A stretch of 64,000 nucleotides of DNA from CAVQRC01 sp963715045 (GTDB lineage: Bacteria > Planctomycetota > Planctomycetia > Pirellulales > Lacipirellulaceae), in contig CAVQRC010000003.1 in the NCBI GenBank assembly GCA_963715045.1, forward strand, positions 1-64,000, read 5' to 3'. This document shows, one piece after another, positions 9,214 through 18,101 of this stretch. Position numbers and translations under genes: made by a program. Position 1 is the stretch's first letter. Every line of letters starts with the position of its first letter. The notes below the pieces were generated by a model. It was not told the DNA's origin. It saw nothing but the letters and a program-made list of their open reading frames with translations, and did no database searches.

Positions 9214-10434
9214 ATGGTCGCTTCTCGTTACATTGTCGGCACAGGATTGTTCCTGCTCGCTGTGTCGACCTCGTTGCACGCCGAGCCGCTTCTCAATGGC
9301 GAACTGATCTTTCCGCTCGAAGACTGGCACAACCACGGATCGTGCATTGTCGAGTGTCCTAACAGCGACCTGCTCGTGTGCTGGTTCCACGGCTCCGGCG
9401 AAAGACGCTCAGATGACGTCGAGATCCTCGGGGCCCGATGGGTCAAGTCGACCGGCACCTGGACCGCGCCGTTTCCCTTGGCCGACACGCCCGGCTTTCC
9501 CGACACCAACTGCTGCATGATCATCGATCCCGAGGGCAAGTTGTGGCTGCTGTGGCCGACCATCCAGGCGAATCTGTGGGAGTCGGCGTTGATGAAGTAC
9601 AAGACCTCATCCGACTACTTGTCGCCAAACGGCCCGCCAAAGTGGGATCTGATGCAGGTGATGCACGTCAAGCATCCCGGCGACTTTCCCGCCCAGGTCA
9701 AGCACAAGGCTGTCGAGTACCTGGGTGAGGACGCCGCCAACCCGCTTGCCGAACGCTGGCTCGCGCACATCATGCCGCAGGCCGAAGATAAGCTCACGCG
9801 GCGACTCGGCTGGTTCACCCGCGCTCATCCGCTGATCCTTCCAGATGGCCGGATGCTGGTCGGTCTCTACTCGGACGGTTTCTCGTTCTCGCTGGTCGCA
9901 ATCACCGATGATCGCGGCGCAACGTGGACCTTCAGCGAACCGATCGTCGGGGGAGGGAACATCCAGCCAAGTTTCGCCCGCCGCAACGACGGCACGATCG
10001 TCGCTTACATGCGAGACAACGGGCCACCGCCGAATCGGGTCCACGTCTCCGAGTCGAAAGATCGCGGCGAGACCTGGAGCAAGGTGGTCGATCACCCGGA
10101 GCTCAACAATCCCGGGTCCGGTCTCGAGGTGATGCGGGCCGAGAACGGCGACTGGCTGTGCATTTACAACGACCTGCCCGAAGGCCGGCATTCGCTGGCC
10201 GTTTCCCTCTCGGAGGACGAAGGCCGCTCCTGGCACTGGACGCGGCATCTCGAACAACGCGAGCCAGGGCAGGGGTCGTTCCACTACCCGTCTCTCATCG
10301 AAGGCCGCGACGGAAATCTCCACGCGTCGTACAGCTACTTCATTAACGAACCGCACGGCGGAGAGCCGCGTGGCAAAAGTATCCGCCACGCCGTGTTCAA
10401 CCGCGAGTGGATCAAGGCAGCCGCGGCAGAGTGA
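9214..10434 (+). CDS. Secreted sialidase-like (BNR/Asp-box) protein
   Basis: About 406 aa. The ATG at 9214 follows a GGGGA Shine-Dalgarno-like run and opens a signal peptide (VGTGLFLLAVSTSLHA). Three Asp-box motifs are visible: TDDRGATWTF, SKDRGETWSK and SEDEGRSWHW. They imply a six-bladed beta-propeller of the sialidase superfamily. Planctomycete relatives are annotated as neuraminidase-like or exo-alpha-sialidase; the true sugar substrate cannot be told from sequence. It begins 50 bases after the transglutaminase-hydrolase fusion on the same strand, so co-transcription is likely. Confidence 0.85.
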   Translation: MVASRYIVGTGLFLLAVSTSLHAEPLLNGELIFPLEDWHNHGSCIVECPNSDLLVCWFHGSGERRSDDVEILGARWVKSTGTWTAPFPLADTPGFPDTNCCMIIDPEGKLWLLWPTIQANLWESALMKYKTSSDYLSPNGPPKWDLMQVMHVKHPGDFPAQVKHKAVEYLGEDAANPLAERWLAHIMPQAEDKLTRRLGWFTRAHPLILPDGRMLVGLYSDGFSFSLVAITDDRGATWTFSEPIVGGGNIQPSFARRNDGTIVAYMRDNGPPPNRVHVSESKDRGETWSKVVDHPELNNPGSGLEVMRAENGDWLCIYNDLPEGRHSLAVSLSEDEGRSWHWTRHLEQREPGQGSFHYPSLIEGRDGNLHASYSYFINEPHGGEPRGKSIRHAVFNREWIKAAAAE

Positions 10435-10805
10435 CTGCGGCCCAGCGGTGCCAGACCGCATCGGAAGGGGTTCGATGGACTGACAGCCCCGAGCGCGCAA
10501 AATCACAAAGCTCAAATCACAAATCCCAGACAAGCTCCCAAGTGGCCAGGGTGGACCGCTCTCTGAAGGGTCCGACCGCGGGAACGGCTGCGATCGGCAC
10601 ATTCCTCGCAATCGGCAAACTCATCCGTTTTGGCCGGAACGCGATTCCCTGGGAGATCTTCACGCGGTGCCCGAAGTCGTTTCCCATTCGGCAGTTCGTG
10701 ATAGAATGCAGGCCCTTGTTGCGGGCGATTCACCCCGCAGCGGGCAGGCTGCCCGTTTGGCTTCTCCACGGGACTGTGGAATCTCACCCCAAAGCTCTTC
10801 CTTCG
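10435..10805. other. Intergenic region, no gene recognised
   Basis: About 370 bases between the sialidase-like gene and the cyclophilin-domain gene. It holds a run (10498-10540) of CAAATCACAAA-type motifs of the sort often seen as dispersed intergenic repeats. The open frame that crosses it has no signal peptide or domain before the ATG at 10806, so it is treated as non-coding. Confidence 0.5.
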
Positions 10806-13571
10806 ATGAAACAGCATTTCCCCTTACGGCGGCCGTCCATCTCGGAGCCGAATTCGCGGCGGCGTCGGAGTCTCCGTGTCGAGCCTCTCGAAATCCGCGT
10901 GATGCTTCACGGCGAAGAGGCCGGCTACGATCTCTCGGAACACGTACACGCGCACTTGTCGATCTTTGTCGACGGTGTGAATGTTCCGATTCCTACCGAT
11001 ATCGGTGTGGCCGCTGAGGGAATTGTCGCCAACCCGCACACCCACGGCTCGGACGGGGTATTGCACGTTCATCCGCTCACCGACGAACCCTTGCCCGAGT
11101 ACCCCGATCTGGAAGACTTTTTCGCCGCCTGGAGGACCCAGAGCGAATTGATCGGTAACAATCCGGCCGCCACGTTCAGCGCCAACGAGCTCATGGGCAA
11201 CATCGTCGATGACGAACACATCATCCGGATGTACGTCAACGGCGAGGCGAACGACGAGTTCGAGGAATTCCAGCCGGACAATGGCGACCAGATCGTCCTC
11301 AGCTACGAGCGTCTGCCCGAACCCGGCGCCCCGCTGCTGCGACCGATCAGTAATGCCACGTTCCCCGCCGGTCAGACGCTGCACCTGCCCCTGGTGACCG
11401 TGGACGCCGATGGCGACGCGATCGACTACGAGGTCACTTCGTCCGACTCCGCCGTGACCGCAGAAGTCTTGACCGATGGCAGTACGCTTGAACTGATCGT
11501 GACGGGACTCGATGGAGAAGGCGAGCCATTTACCGGTCGGCTGGTTTACCGCCTGTTCGACACATTGGCACCCAAGACCGTGGCTCGAATCAAGGAGCTG
11601 GTCAGTCTCGGGTTCTATGATGGCCTGACGTTCCACCGCGTGATCAAGGATTTCATGCTGCAGGGGGGCGATCCCTCCGGAGATGGCAGGGGCGGCAGCG
11701 GCGTCGACTTCGACGACGAATACGACCCGTCGCTGACGTTCAATGGTTTCGGTCAGCTGGCGATGGCCAAGAGCAGTGACGACACGAACGACTCTCAGTT
11801 CTTCACGACCGACCTCAATCTATCCTTCAATATCTCAGCCGACGAAGCTCCGCTTCCTCCGCAACATTTGAACTTCAACCACACGATTTTCGGCCAGCTC
11901 GTCGACGGCTTCGAGACGTATCACCGGATGATCACGACCTCTGTCGACGGCTCTGTTCCGGACGTTCCGTTGACGATTGTCAGCGCCCGCTTGATTGACA
12001 ACGATCAGTTGGGCGTCCTCCGCGTATCCGCGCCGCGTGGCTTCGCAAGCACGGCGGAGATCACGGTGACGGCCACGGACACCAGCGGAAATGCCGATAC
12101 GCAGGCGTTTGTCGTCGACGTCATCCCGCCGACGCAGAATAACAATCCGTTCCTGGGGACAATCGAAGACATCCGCGCCGAGGCCGGTCGGGCGACCTCG
12201 ATCACGATCCCGGTAACCGACATTGACGGCGACCTCGTCAACGTCGGCTTCAGTCTCGCTGCCGTCGGGCCGATCAAGGCGGGCGCCACGATTGAATCGC
12301 TGATCGACGTCGTCGTTACGCCCGACGTGATCTCCCCGACCGGGATTGGTGGCACCGCGACGCTCACGGTGACTCCGACGCGGGACTTTGCCGGACAGGC
12401 CGAGCTGTTCCTGTTCATCCACAACGAGGGCGTGAGTCCATCTCAAGCGACCGCCGACATCCAGGTGGTCCCGATCACCGTCACGCCTGCCGCACCGACG
12501 CGGGTCGCGCTGGCCGAGGCTTCCGATACGGGCCGCAACAAGGCTGATCTGATTACGGCACTTCGCAATGATCCGTCGAGCAGAATGGAATTCGTCGTGG
12601 AAGGCGTGCTCGAAGGCGCCGAGGTGACGATTCTTGTTGACGGTACGCCGATCGGTACGGGTACCGCGACATCCGGGTCGGTTTCGATCCTGACCGATGG
12701 CACGCGGCCCTTGGCGGATGGACTGCACTCGCTCACCGCGCGGCAGTCGTTCGACGGCCTTGAAAGTGGTACCACGACTCCCGTCGTGCTCGTCACCGAT
12801 ACCACTCCACTGGCGTTTGCAGGTGAGCCCCCGGCTTCGGTGACGGTCGGCGGGGCTTACGTCTTCGACGCGGGCGTGGATGAAGTCGAAGCAGGACAGG
12901 TCACTTACCGACTCGAAACACGGCCCGCCGGGATGACGATCGCGCCCGATACGGGCGTCGTTACCTGGTCGCCCAGTGCTGCCCAGGCAGGCCTCAACTC
13001 GGTTGCGATTGTGGCCACCGACCGAGCGGGCAACGAATCGGTTCAGGCGTTCACGATCACGGCAGTGGCGGCTGTGGGCGAAGTGCCTGCCAGCGATCCG
13101 CCCGCTTCTGGTCCCGTTCTGCCGGCGATTTCGTTTGCGGCGTCGAGACTTGAGTTTGAAGTTCCCTTTACGGAGCTCGCGCCGCGACTGGCCAATCCGA
13201 TTCAACTTCCCCAGACAGACGGTCCGCGGACCGACCTGATCCGCGTTGCCTCCATCGATCGAGCAGTCACGCCGATCTATGGATCGGGTTCGCTGCGGCT
13301 CGGATCGATTGAACAAGAGGCCGAACGGGAGAACGAACGGGATCAGTTTTTCTTCGACGCAGAAATGAGCCGCAGCGAGTCGCCGGAAGAGGCCGATTTC
13401 CAGAGCAGGGCAAATCGCCGCGGTGCGGAGCGGAACGATCGCCGGCAGGAACGCATCCTGATGCTCGAAGGAGACTCTGAGGCGATCGACGAAACGGTTG
13501 CCGACGCGGTTGCCGACGCGGTTGCCAAAGCCGTCGCCGATGCGGAACGCAGCGACGGCGACGAGGCGTAA
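10806..13571 (+). CDS. LEPR-xLL-type secreted protein with cyclophilin-type peptidyl-prolyl isomerase domain and Ig-like repeats
   Basis: About 921 aa from ATG 10806. It starts with a basic stretch and the planctomycete export motif SLRVEPLEIRVMLHG. Next is a HAHLSIFVDG...HTHG...LHVH module (residues ~40-100, metal-binding-like histidines). A cyclophilin domain follows (~240-390), with FYDGLTFHRVIKDFMLQGGD containing the conserved Arg, Phe and Gln, then QLAMAKSSDDTNDSQFF. The remainder is several Ig/cadherin-like beta modules ending in a charged low-complexity tail with ADAVADAVAKAVADAE. Secreted isomerase fusions of this kind occur in planctomycetes. No dockerin or PEP-CTERM end is present. 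The frame is intact. Confidence 0.85.
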   Translation: MKQHFPLRRPSISEPNSRRRRSLRVEPLEIRVMLHGEEAGYDLSEHVHAHLSIFVDGVNVPIPTDIGVAAEGIVANPHTHGSDGVLHVHPLTDEPLPEYPDLEDFFAAWRTQSELIGNNPAATFSANELMGNIVDDEHIIRMYVNGEANDEFEEFQPDNGDQIVLSYERLPEPGAPLLRPISNATFPAGQTLHLPLVTVDADGDAIDYEVTSSDSAVTAEVLTDGSTLELIVTGLDGEGEPFTGRLVYRLFDTLAPKTVARIKELVSLGFYDGLTFHRVIKDFMLQGGDPSGDGRGGSGVDFDDEYDPSLTFNGFGQLAMAKSSDDTNDSQFFTTDLNLSFNISADEAPLPPQHLNFNHTIFGQLVDGFETYHRMITTSVDGSVPDVPLTIVSARLIDNDQLGVLRVSAPRGFASTAEITVTATDTSGNADTQAFVVDVIPPTQNNNPFLGTIEDIRAEAGRATSITIPVTDIDGDLVNVGFSLAAVGPIKAGATIESLIDVVVTPDVISPTGIGGTATLTVTPTRDFAGQAELFLFIHNEGVSPSQATADIQVVPITVTPAAPTRVALAEASDTGRNKADLITALRNDPSSRMEFVVEGVLEGAEVTILVDGTPIGTGTATSGSVSILTDGTRPLADGLHSLTARQSFDGLESGTTTPVVLVTDTTPLAFAGEPPASVTVGGAYVFDAGVDEVEAGQVTYRLETRPAGMTIAPDTGVVTWSPSAAQAGLNSVAIVATDRAGNESVQAFTITAVAAVGEVPASDPPASGPVLPAISFAASRLEFEVPFTELAPRLANPIQLPQTDGPRTDLIRVASIDRAVTPIYGSGSLRLGSIEQEAERENERDQFFFDAEMSRSESPEEADFQSRANRRGAERNDRRQERILMLEGDSEAIDETVADAVADAVAKAVADAERSDGDEA

Positions 13572-13824
13572 TCGACCGCCTCACAAGTTGTCGCGGACCG
13601 CACCCCGGCACAGTCATGAAGCGTTTGCTTGCGTTTCGGGACGGCGATCGTTCAGTTCCTGGACGCGCGCGCCTCGAAACCATACGGTGCCGCGCAGGTA
13701 ACTCGATGTTTTTCTTGCTGCGCTGCAGAACGTCTCTTGCGACGCTTCGTCGATCATCTAGATTGAGACCCGCATTGTGAAAACGCTGTCTCGCGGGCCT
13801 GACTCTAGCGAAAGGAGAGACCCA

Positions 13825-14655
13825 ATGCATAACACGAAAATTCTGTTCGTCACCGTTGTCTGTTCCCTGTGCACCGCGGCCACCGAGGCGACCCATCCGG
13901 TGTTCCTCTCTTCCTGGAGGTTCGTCTCCAGCGAGAGTGTCGTCGGTATCTCAGGAGGGTTCGCTGGCTTCAATCTCGAGTACCGCGTGCGGGGAGACTA
14001 CGATCTGACGCTCGACCTGTTCCCGCATGAAGCCGATGCGCCGAATGCCAAGTTCGCCGACGTCAACGCCCATCTCGTCGGGCCTCCCCCGTTCGCTGGC
14101 GAAGACCTCAATGCGTTCTTCAATCTCACGAGTCTGGAAGGATTCATTCAGGACACGCTTGACTCGGTCACTTCGGATGCCGCGATCAACGAGCCGCTGT
14201 CCATCGTGTTTGAAGGTTCCGATCGCCAGGGTGTTCCGCTGCGGATCGAGACGCTCATCACCGACAACTTGATGTTCCTCCGCGGACGGAATCGGATTGA
14301 GGACACGTGTTGCGACCTGTTTGGTCTGAAGATCGACGCGATTGCCCGCAGGATTCCCAGCCCCTTCGATGCCGACTTCGATGAGGACGGTGATGTCGAC
14401 GGCAATGACTTTCTGCTGTGGCAGGTCGGGTTCCCGACCAGGCAAGGTGCCATGCGGAGCGACGGCGATGCGGATGGTGATCAAGATGTCGACGGGATCG
14501 ACTTTCTCGTCTGGCAGCGTCAGTTCAATCCTGGCGACGTCTCAGGCGGCGGTGGTTCGACCGTTTCAATTCCCGAGCCCGCCGCCGTGAGCTTGTGGAT
14601 GCTGCTCGTCGTCGGTACCGCGGCCCAGCGACGGCTGCGTTCCGTCACACGCTAG
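13825..14655 (+). CDS. Secreted dockerin-like protein with PEP-CTERM sorting signal
   Basis: About 276 aa. The ATG at 13825 is preceded by an AAAGGAGAG ribosome-binding site and opens a signal peptide (ILFVTVVCSLCTAATEA). The central ~180 residues match no family I recognise. Near the C-terminus two EF-hand-like dockerin repeats are visible (DADFDEDGDVDGNDFLLWQ and DGDADGDQDVDGIDFLVWQ). These are followed by a PEP-CTERM-like end (IPEPAAVSLWMLLVV then Arg-rich). Planctomycete dockerin/PEP proteins are calcium-binding, exported and thought to be anchored or sorted by an exosortase that is not in this window. Confidence 0.82.
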   Translation: MHNTKILFVTVVCSLCTAATEATHPVFLSSWRFVSSESVVGISGGFAGFNLEYRVRGDYDLTLDLFPHEADAPNAKFADVNAHLVGPPPFAGEDLNAFFNLTSLEGFIQDTLDSVTSDAAINEPLSIVFEGSDRQGVPLRIETLITDNLMFLRGRNRIEDTCCDLFGLKIDAIARRIPSPFDADFDEDGDVDGNDFLLWQVGFPTRQGAMRSDGDADGDQDVDGIDFLVWQRQFNPGDVSGGGGSTVSIPEPAAVSLWMLLVVGTAAQRRLRSVTR

Positions 14656-14710
14656 CGTTTTGCGAGTCCACTCTGTCCGGCCGCGGGCGACTCCGTGGCC
14701 GGACTTCTTC

Positions 14711-14791
14711 GAGCCGATCCCAAGAGCAGCTAAGGCTGCCGAATTCCCCGGCCGTGGGACACGTGCAGCGACGTCTTGGGACAGGTACTTA
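14711..14791 (+). repeat. Dispersed ~80-bp repeat family, copy B
   Basis: GAGCCGATCCC, GCTGCCGAATTCCCCGGCC, GTGGGACACGT and TTGGGACAGGTACTTA in the same order as copies A, D and E. It lies 55 bases after the dockerin/PEP-CTERM gene and is the only thing recognised in the ~380 bases before the next gene. Confidence 0.85.
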
Positions 14792-15039
14792 TTGGTTCGC
14801 AGTGACTCATTTTGCAGACAGGATTTCCTATTCGTGCAATCATGCAGACCGTTTTTTCTTGACGGTATACCGTCGCACTCCTAACCTGATCTCAGCGATT
14901 AACTGACGCCGAACAATGACACCTCACGATCAGCAATCCGACTGGCCAGTTCGACCGCCTGAGGGTGAGACCATCCTCCCCAATTCACTTCTCCACCATC
15001 ACGTTCCCCAACCTCAAGGAAGAGAGAGCAGGGAAGCCA

Positions 15040-16731
15040 ATGAACTCCACTGGACTGCGAACTCTACGAATTCTGGGCAGGTCTGTACGCGTAATCCTCG
15101 CGCCCACCTTGGCAATAACCACAGCCGTCGCTGGCAGCTCGGTTACGACGGAACGGGTCAACAACGGGCCGACCAGCCTGCCCGTCTTCGCGACCTTTGC
15201 CCCAGGCGATCCGGACCATCTGTATGTCGTCGAACAGGCAGGGTTAGTCCGGGTGCTGGAATTGGCGACCGGCAACTTCCGACCCGACCCGCTACTCAAT
15301 CTGCAGTCATCGACGATTTATGACGGCGGAAATGACGAACGAGGTCTGCTGGGACTTGCGTTTCATCCAAACTTCGCAGAGAACGGCCGGTTTTACACGT
15401 ACAGTTCGGAAGCAGCGTTTGCCGGAGGTAATCACGCAAGTTACGTCCGCGGTTTCCAGGTCAGTACGGCAAATCCGTTCGTGGCCGATCCCGCATCTCA
15501 ACAAACAGTGCTGAGGTTCTCTCAACCTCAACAGAATCACAATGGCGGCTGGATCGGATTCAGTCCCCTGAACAACTACCTGCACATCGCGACCGGCGAC
15601 GGTGGGAATTACGATGATCTGGGCAGTGGGCACACCGACGGCAGTGGCAACGCACAGGATGTCAGCGACAACCTGCTGGGAAAGATCCTTCGCATCGACG
15701 TGAATGGCGATAGTTTTCCGGGCGACGAGTTCGCCAATTACGCGATTCCGTCGGGCAATCCGTTCGTGGGTGTCGAGGGGAACGACGACGAGATCTTCGC
15801 GTACGGATTGCGGAACCCGTTCCGCTCGGGATTCGACCGTCAAACGGGCGACCTCTTCATTGGTGACGTCGGTCAGGATGCCTACGAAGAGGTCAACGTG
15901 ATCCCGGCTGAGAGTGTTGGCGGAGAGAATTTCGGCTGGCGGCTTCGCGAGGGATTCGTAGAGACGCCCCCATCGCCGTTCGGTACTGAAGTGGGGGGGC
16001 CGCGGCCGCCGGGAAATGTTGAGCCGATTCACGTGTATCCGCACAACGGCGGTCCGCGGTCGATTACGGGAGGGTACGTCTATCGCGGACCAGTGGCCGA
16101 ACTCCGCGGGCAATACTTCTTCGCCGATTTTGTTGCCAATCGCATCTGGAGTCTTGAATACGATGGAAGTATGACCTCGAACGTGATTGATCGAACGACG
16201 CAACTCGACCCACCCGGATCACCTTCGATTAGGCGGATTGCATCGTTCGCTGAGGATGCCGTCGGAAATCTCTACATCATCGATCGAGATGGCGAAATCT
16301 GGAAGATCGTGGGACCGACGTTATCGGCCGACTTCGATAAAAACGGCACCGTTGATGGAGATGATTTTCTGGTCTGGCAACGCAATTTCGGGACGATGAG
16401 CGGTGCCAGCCCGAACGATGGTGATGCCGACGGCGATGGCGACGTGGACGGGGACGACTTCCTTGAGTGGCAGATCGCCCTTGGCGATTCGCCCACGCAA
16501 GCAAGCACGGTTCCTGAACCAGGTACAGGCATGCTGATGGGATTTGCGATGACGGCATGCCTGATCCGATTCCGGCGTTCTACCGACCCCAAAAACTCAG
16601 TGAACGGTTCCCACGGCCGGGGAATTCAGTTGCCGAGGCCAGTTTTGGGATCAGCTCGTAGAAGGCCACTGCCAAGAATTGGCGACACTCAACCCGACTG
16701 TCGCCCAACAATGAAGCGGAAGGCGCGCTAG
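15040..16731 (+). CDS. PQQ-type sugar (glucose/sorbosone) dehydrogenase with dockerin and PEP-CTERM end
   Basis: About 563 aa from ATG 15040, preceded by purine-rich AAGGAAGAGAG. A signal peptide (ILAPTLAITTAVAGS) is followed by a six-bladed beta-propeller of the soluble aldose dehydrogenase family: DERGLLGLAFHPNFAENG, HNGGWIGFSP, HIATGDGG, YGLRNPFRSGFDRQTG, GDVGQDAYEEVN. After residue ~430 come two dockerin EF-hands (DFDKNGTVDGDDFLVWQRNF, DADGDGDVDGDDFLEWQ) and a PEP-CTERM signal (VPEPGTGMLMGFAM...RFRRS). The normal end would be just after RFRRS. Instead the frame runs ~45 more residues through a copy of the dispersed repeat (16582-16660). It probably oxidises sugars outside the cytoplasm, with the cofactor inferred from the family. 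Confidence 0.87.
   Translation: MNSTGLRTLRILGRSVRVILAPTLAITTAVAGSSVTTERVNNGPTSLPVFATFAPGDPDHLYVVEQAGLVRVLELATGNFRPDPLLNLQSSTIYDGGNDERGLLGLAFHPNFAENGRFYTYSSEAAFAGGNHASYVRGFQVSTANPFVADPASQQTVLRFSQPQQNHNGGWIGFSPLNNYLHIATGDGGNYDDLGSGHTDGSGNAQDVSDNLLGKILRIDVNGDSFPGDEFANYAIPSGNPFVGVEGNDDEIFAYGLRNPFRSGFDRQTGDLFIGDVGQDAYEEVNVIPAESVGGENFGWRLREGFVETPPSPFGTEVGGPRPPGNVEPIHVYPHNGGPRSITGGYVYRGPVAELRGQYFFADFVANRIWSLEYDGSMTSNVIDRTTQLDPPGSPSIRRIASFAEDAVGNLYIIDRDGEIWKIVGPTLSADFDKNGTVDGDDFLVWQRNFGTMSGASPNDGDADGDGDVDGDDFLEWQIALGDSPTQASTVPEPGTGMLMGFAMTACLIRFRRSTDPKNSVNGSHGRGIQLPRPVLGSARRRPLPRIGDTQPDCRPTMKRKAR
16582..16660 (-). repeat. Dispersed ~80-bp repeat family, copy C
   Basis: Read on the minus strand: GAGCTGATCCCAAAA, GAATTCCCCGGCCGTGGGA, CCGTTCACTGAG, then TTTTTGGGGTCGGTA. 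It overlaps the 3' coding end of the sugar dehydrogenase gene, just after its PEP-CTERM signal. Confidence 0.8.
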
Positions 16732-17030
16732 TGGACAATTCGCACACGATTTCAGTCTGTTACGAGTTCCTAGGCGGTCCACTGGATGGCAAAGCCGTTT
16801 CGGAGAACTCCTCGCTACCCAGCGATCGGCTGCTCGCAGAGTTTCTCGACGGGGTCACGCAGGGTGGAACCCAACCCGCTTCGTTTACGGGCCTCGACGA
16901 GGAATACCTCTCCGAGTGGGACGTGCTCCGTCTGCCACCGGACGAGGCAGCGGGGAAGATCTACTCCGCGACCGAATTCGTGACCCGTGACGACGGCGGC
17001 ACGCTCGTTTACATCTGTCAGGTCTGGTGA
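16731..17030 (+). CDS. Small conserved-looking hypothetical protein
   Basis: 99 aa from a GTG that shares its G with the stop codon of the dehydrogenase gene (16731). The protein starts MDNSHTISVCYEFLGGPLDG. A CYEFLGGPLDGK-type opening is seen in short uncharacterised bacterial proteins, which is the only clue. It has no signal peptide or membrane segment, and Trp/Tyr are frequent near the end (TLVYICQVW). The start could also be further in. No function is proposed. Confidence 0.5.
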   Translation: MDNSHTISVCYEFLGGPLDGKAVSENSSLPSDRLLAEFLDGVTQGGTQPASFTGLDEEYLSEWDVLRLPPDEAAGKIYSATEFVTRDDGGTLVYICQVW

Positions 17031-17160
17031 CCCTCCACAGATCTGTTCGGCGGGAGAACCGGTTCCTCGCGGGAGAGGCGGATCCGCAGCGCGGAATCCC
17101 GTCGTTCACGCTCGCGAGGTCTCAGCAGTCGTCGCCATCAACCCCACATGGAGTATCCGG

Positions 17161-18054
17161 ATGCGGAGCAGGGCAGCAATCCTGATCGTGGCCACGCTGG
17201 CGGTCGGCGGTGCCAACGCCGAAACGATCTACGTCAACAACGTCACCGGTGACGATCGCGCGGTGGGTGCCTATGAAGACAGCGTTGGCGAGCGGGGTCC
17301 GGTTCGCAGTATCCGACGAGCCCTCCAATTGGCTCGGGTTGGCGATCACGTTCTGCTGACGGCCACCGGACAGCCCTACCGCGAAGAAGTCTCGCTGTCG
17401 GGTCCACGATTGCACGGAACGCGAACCAATCCCTTTATTCTGGACGGTCGCGGGGCCACGCTGGAGGGGATGATCTCAACGGCCGGCGTACGCTGGCGAC
17501 CGGAACGGCAAGAGATCTTTTCCTTCGCCCCACGCTACAAGGCTCATCAGCAACTGTTTTTCGACGCCCAACCGGCCGTTCGTCGTGACGTCAGTTCGCC
17601 CGCGGAACTTGCCGACCTTGGTGATCGTGAGTGGACGCTCGTCAATGGACGAATCTACTTTCGCGTCGAACCGAACCGCCTCCCCCAGGATTATCAACTC
17701 GAATACGCCGACCTGCCCACGGGCGTTACGCTCTATCAATGCCGTCACGTTCGCATTCAGAATCTCAAGATCCGTGGTTTCCAACTCGATGGAATCAATG
17801 CGACCGACGGCGTACGCGATACACGCCTGATCAACATCGAGAGTCTCGACTGCGGTCGCAGTGGCGTCGCGGTCGGTGGCACGTCAGAGGTGGATCTCGT
17901 GCGGAGCAAACTCGCCGGGAATGCGGTGGCGGAATTGATTGTCGCAGGCGAGTCCCTGGTGCGAATCAATGATTGCCAGATCAACGCGGCGGAGGACGGG
18001 ATCGACCGGCAGGGCGGTCAGGTCCTTGTCGACGGCCAGCCACTTCCTGACTGA
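17161..18054 (+). CDS. Secreted right-handed beta-helix protein
   Basis: About 297 aa from ATG 17161, with signal peptide AAILIVATLAVGGANAE. It continues with TIYVNNVTGDDRAVG, the typical entrance of pectate-lyase-like parallel beta-helix proteins. Periodic helix rungs follow: CRHVRIQNLKIRGFQLDGIN, TRLINIESLDCGRSGVAV, SEVDLVRSKLAGNAVAELIV. Relatives act on or bind polysaccharides. The protein is short for a catalytic lyase and no catalytic triad can be identified, so a binding role is equally possible. The frame is intact. Confidence 0.75.
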   Translation: MRSRAAILIVATLAVGGANAETIYVNNVTGDDRAVGAYEDSVGERGPVRSIRRALQLARVGDHVLLTATGQPYREEVSLSGPRLHGTRTNPFILDGRGATLEGMISTAGVRWRPERQEIFSFAPRYKAHQQLFFDAQPAVRRDVSSPAELADLGDREWTLVNGRIYFRVEPNRLPQDYQLEYADLPTGVTLYQCRHVRIQNLKIRGFQLDGINATDGVRDTRLINIESLDCGRSGVAVGGTSEVDLVRSKLAGNAVAELIVAGESLVRINDCQINAAEDGIDRQGGQVLVDGQPLPD

Positions 18055-18101
18055 AGCGGCTGTCGAAAGGACTGTCTTTGAAGGTCTTGTCCGGGCCGAG
18101 T

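Noticed and set aside
7344..9215. Long open frame (about 620 codons) on the minus strand
   Set aside because: It is exactly antisense to the transglutaminase-esterase gene, has no signal or domain, and arises from high-GC codon bias.
10407..10805. Coding extension of the cyclophilin-domain gene upstream of 10806
   Set aside because: The extension crosses intergenic repeat sequence and overlaps the previous gene; the export motif is only near the N-terminus if ATG 10806 is used.
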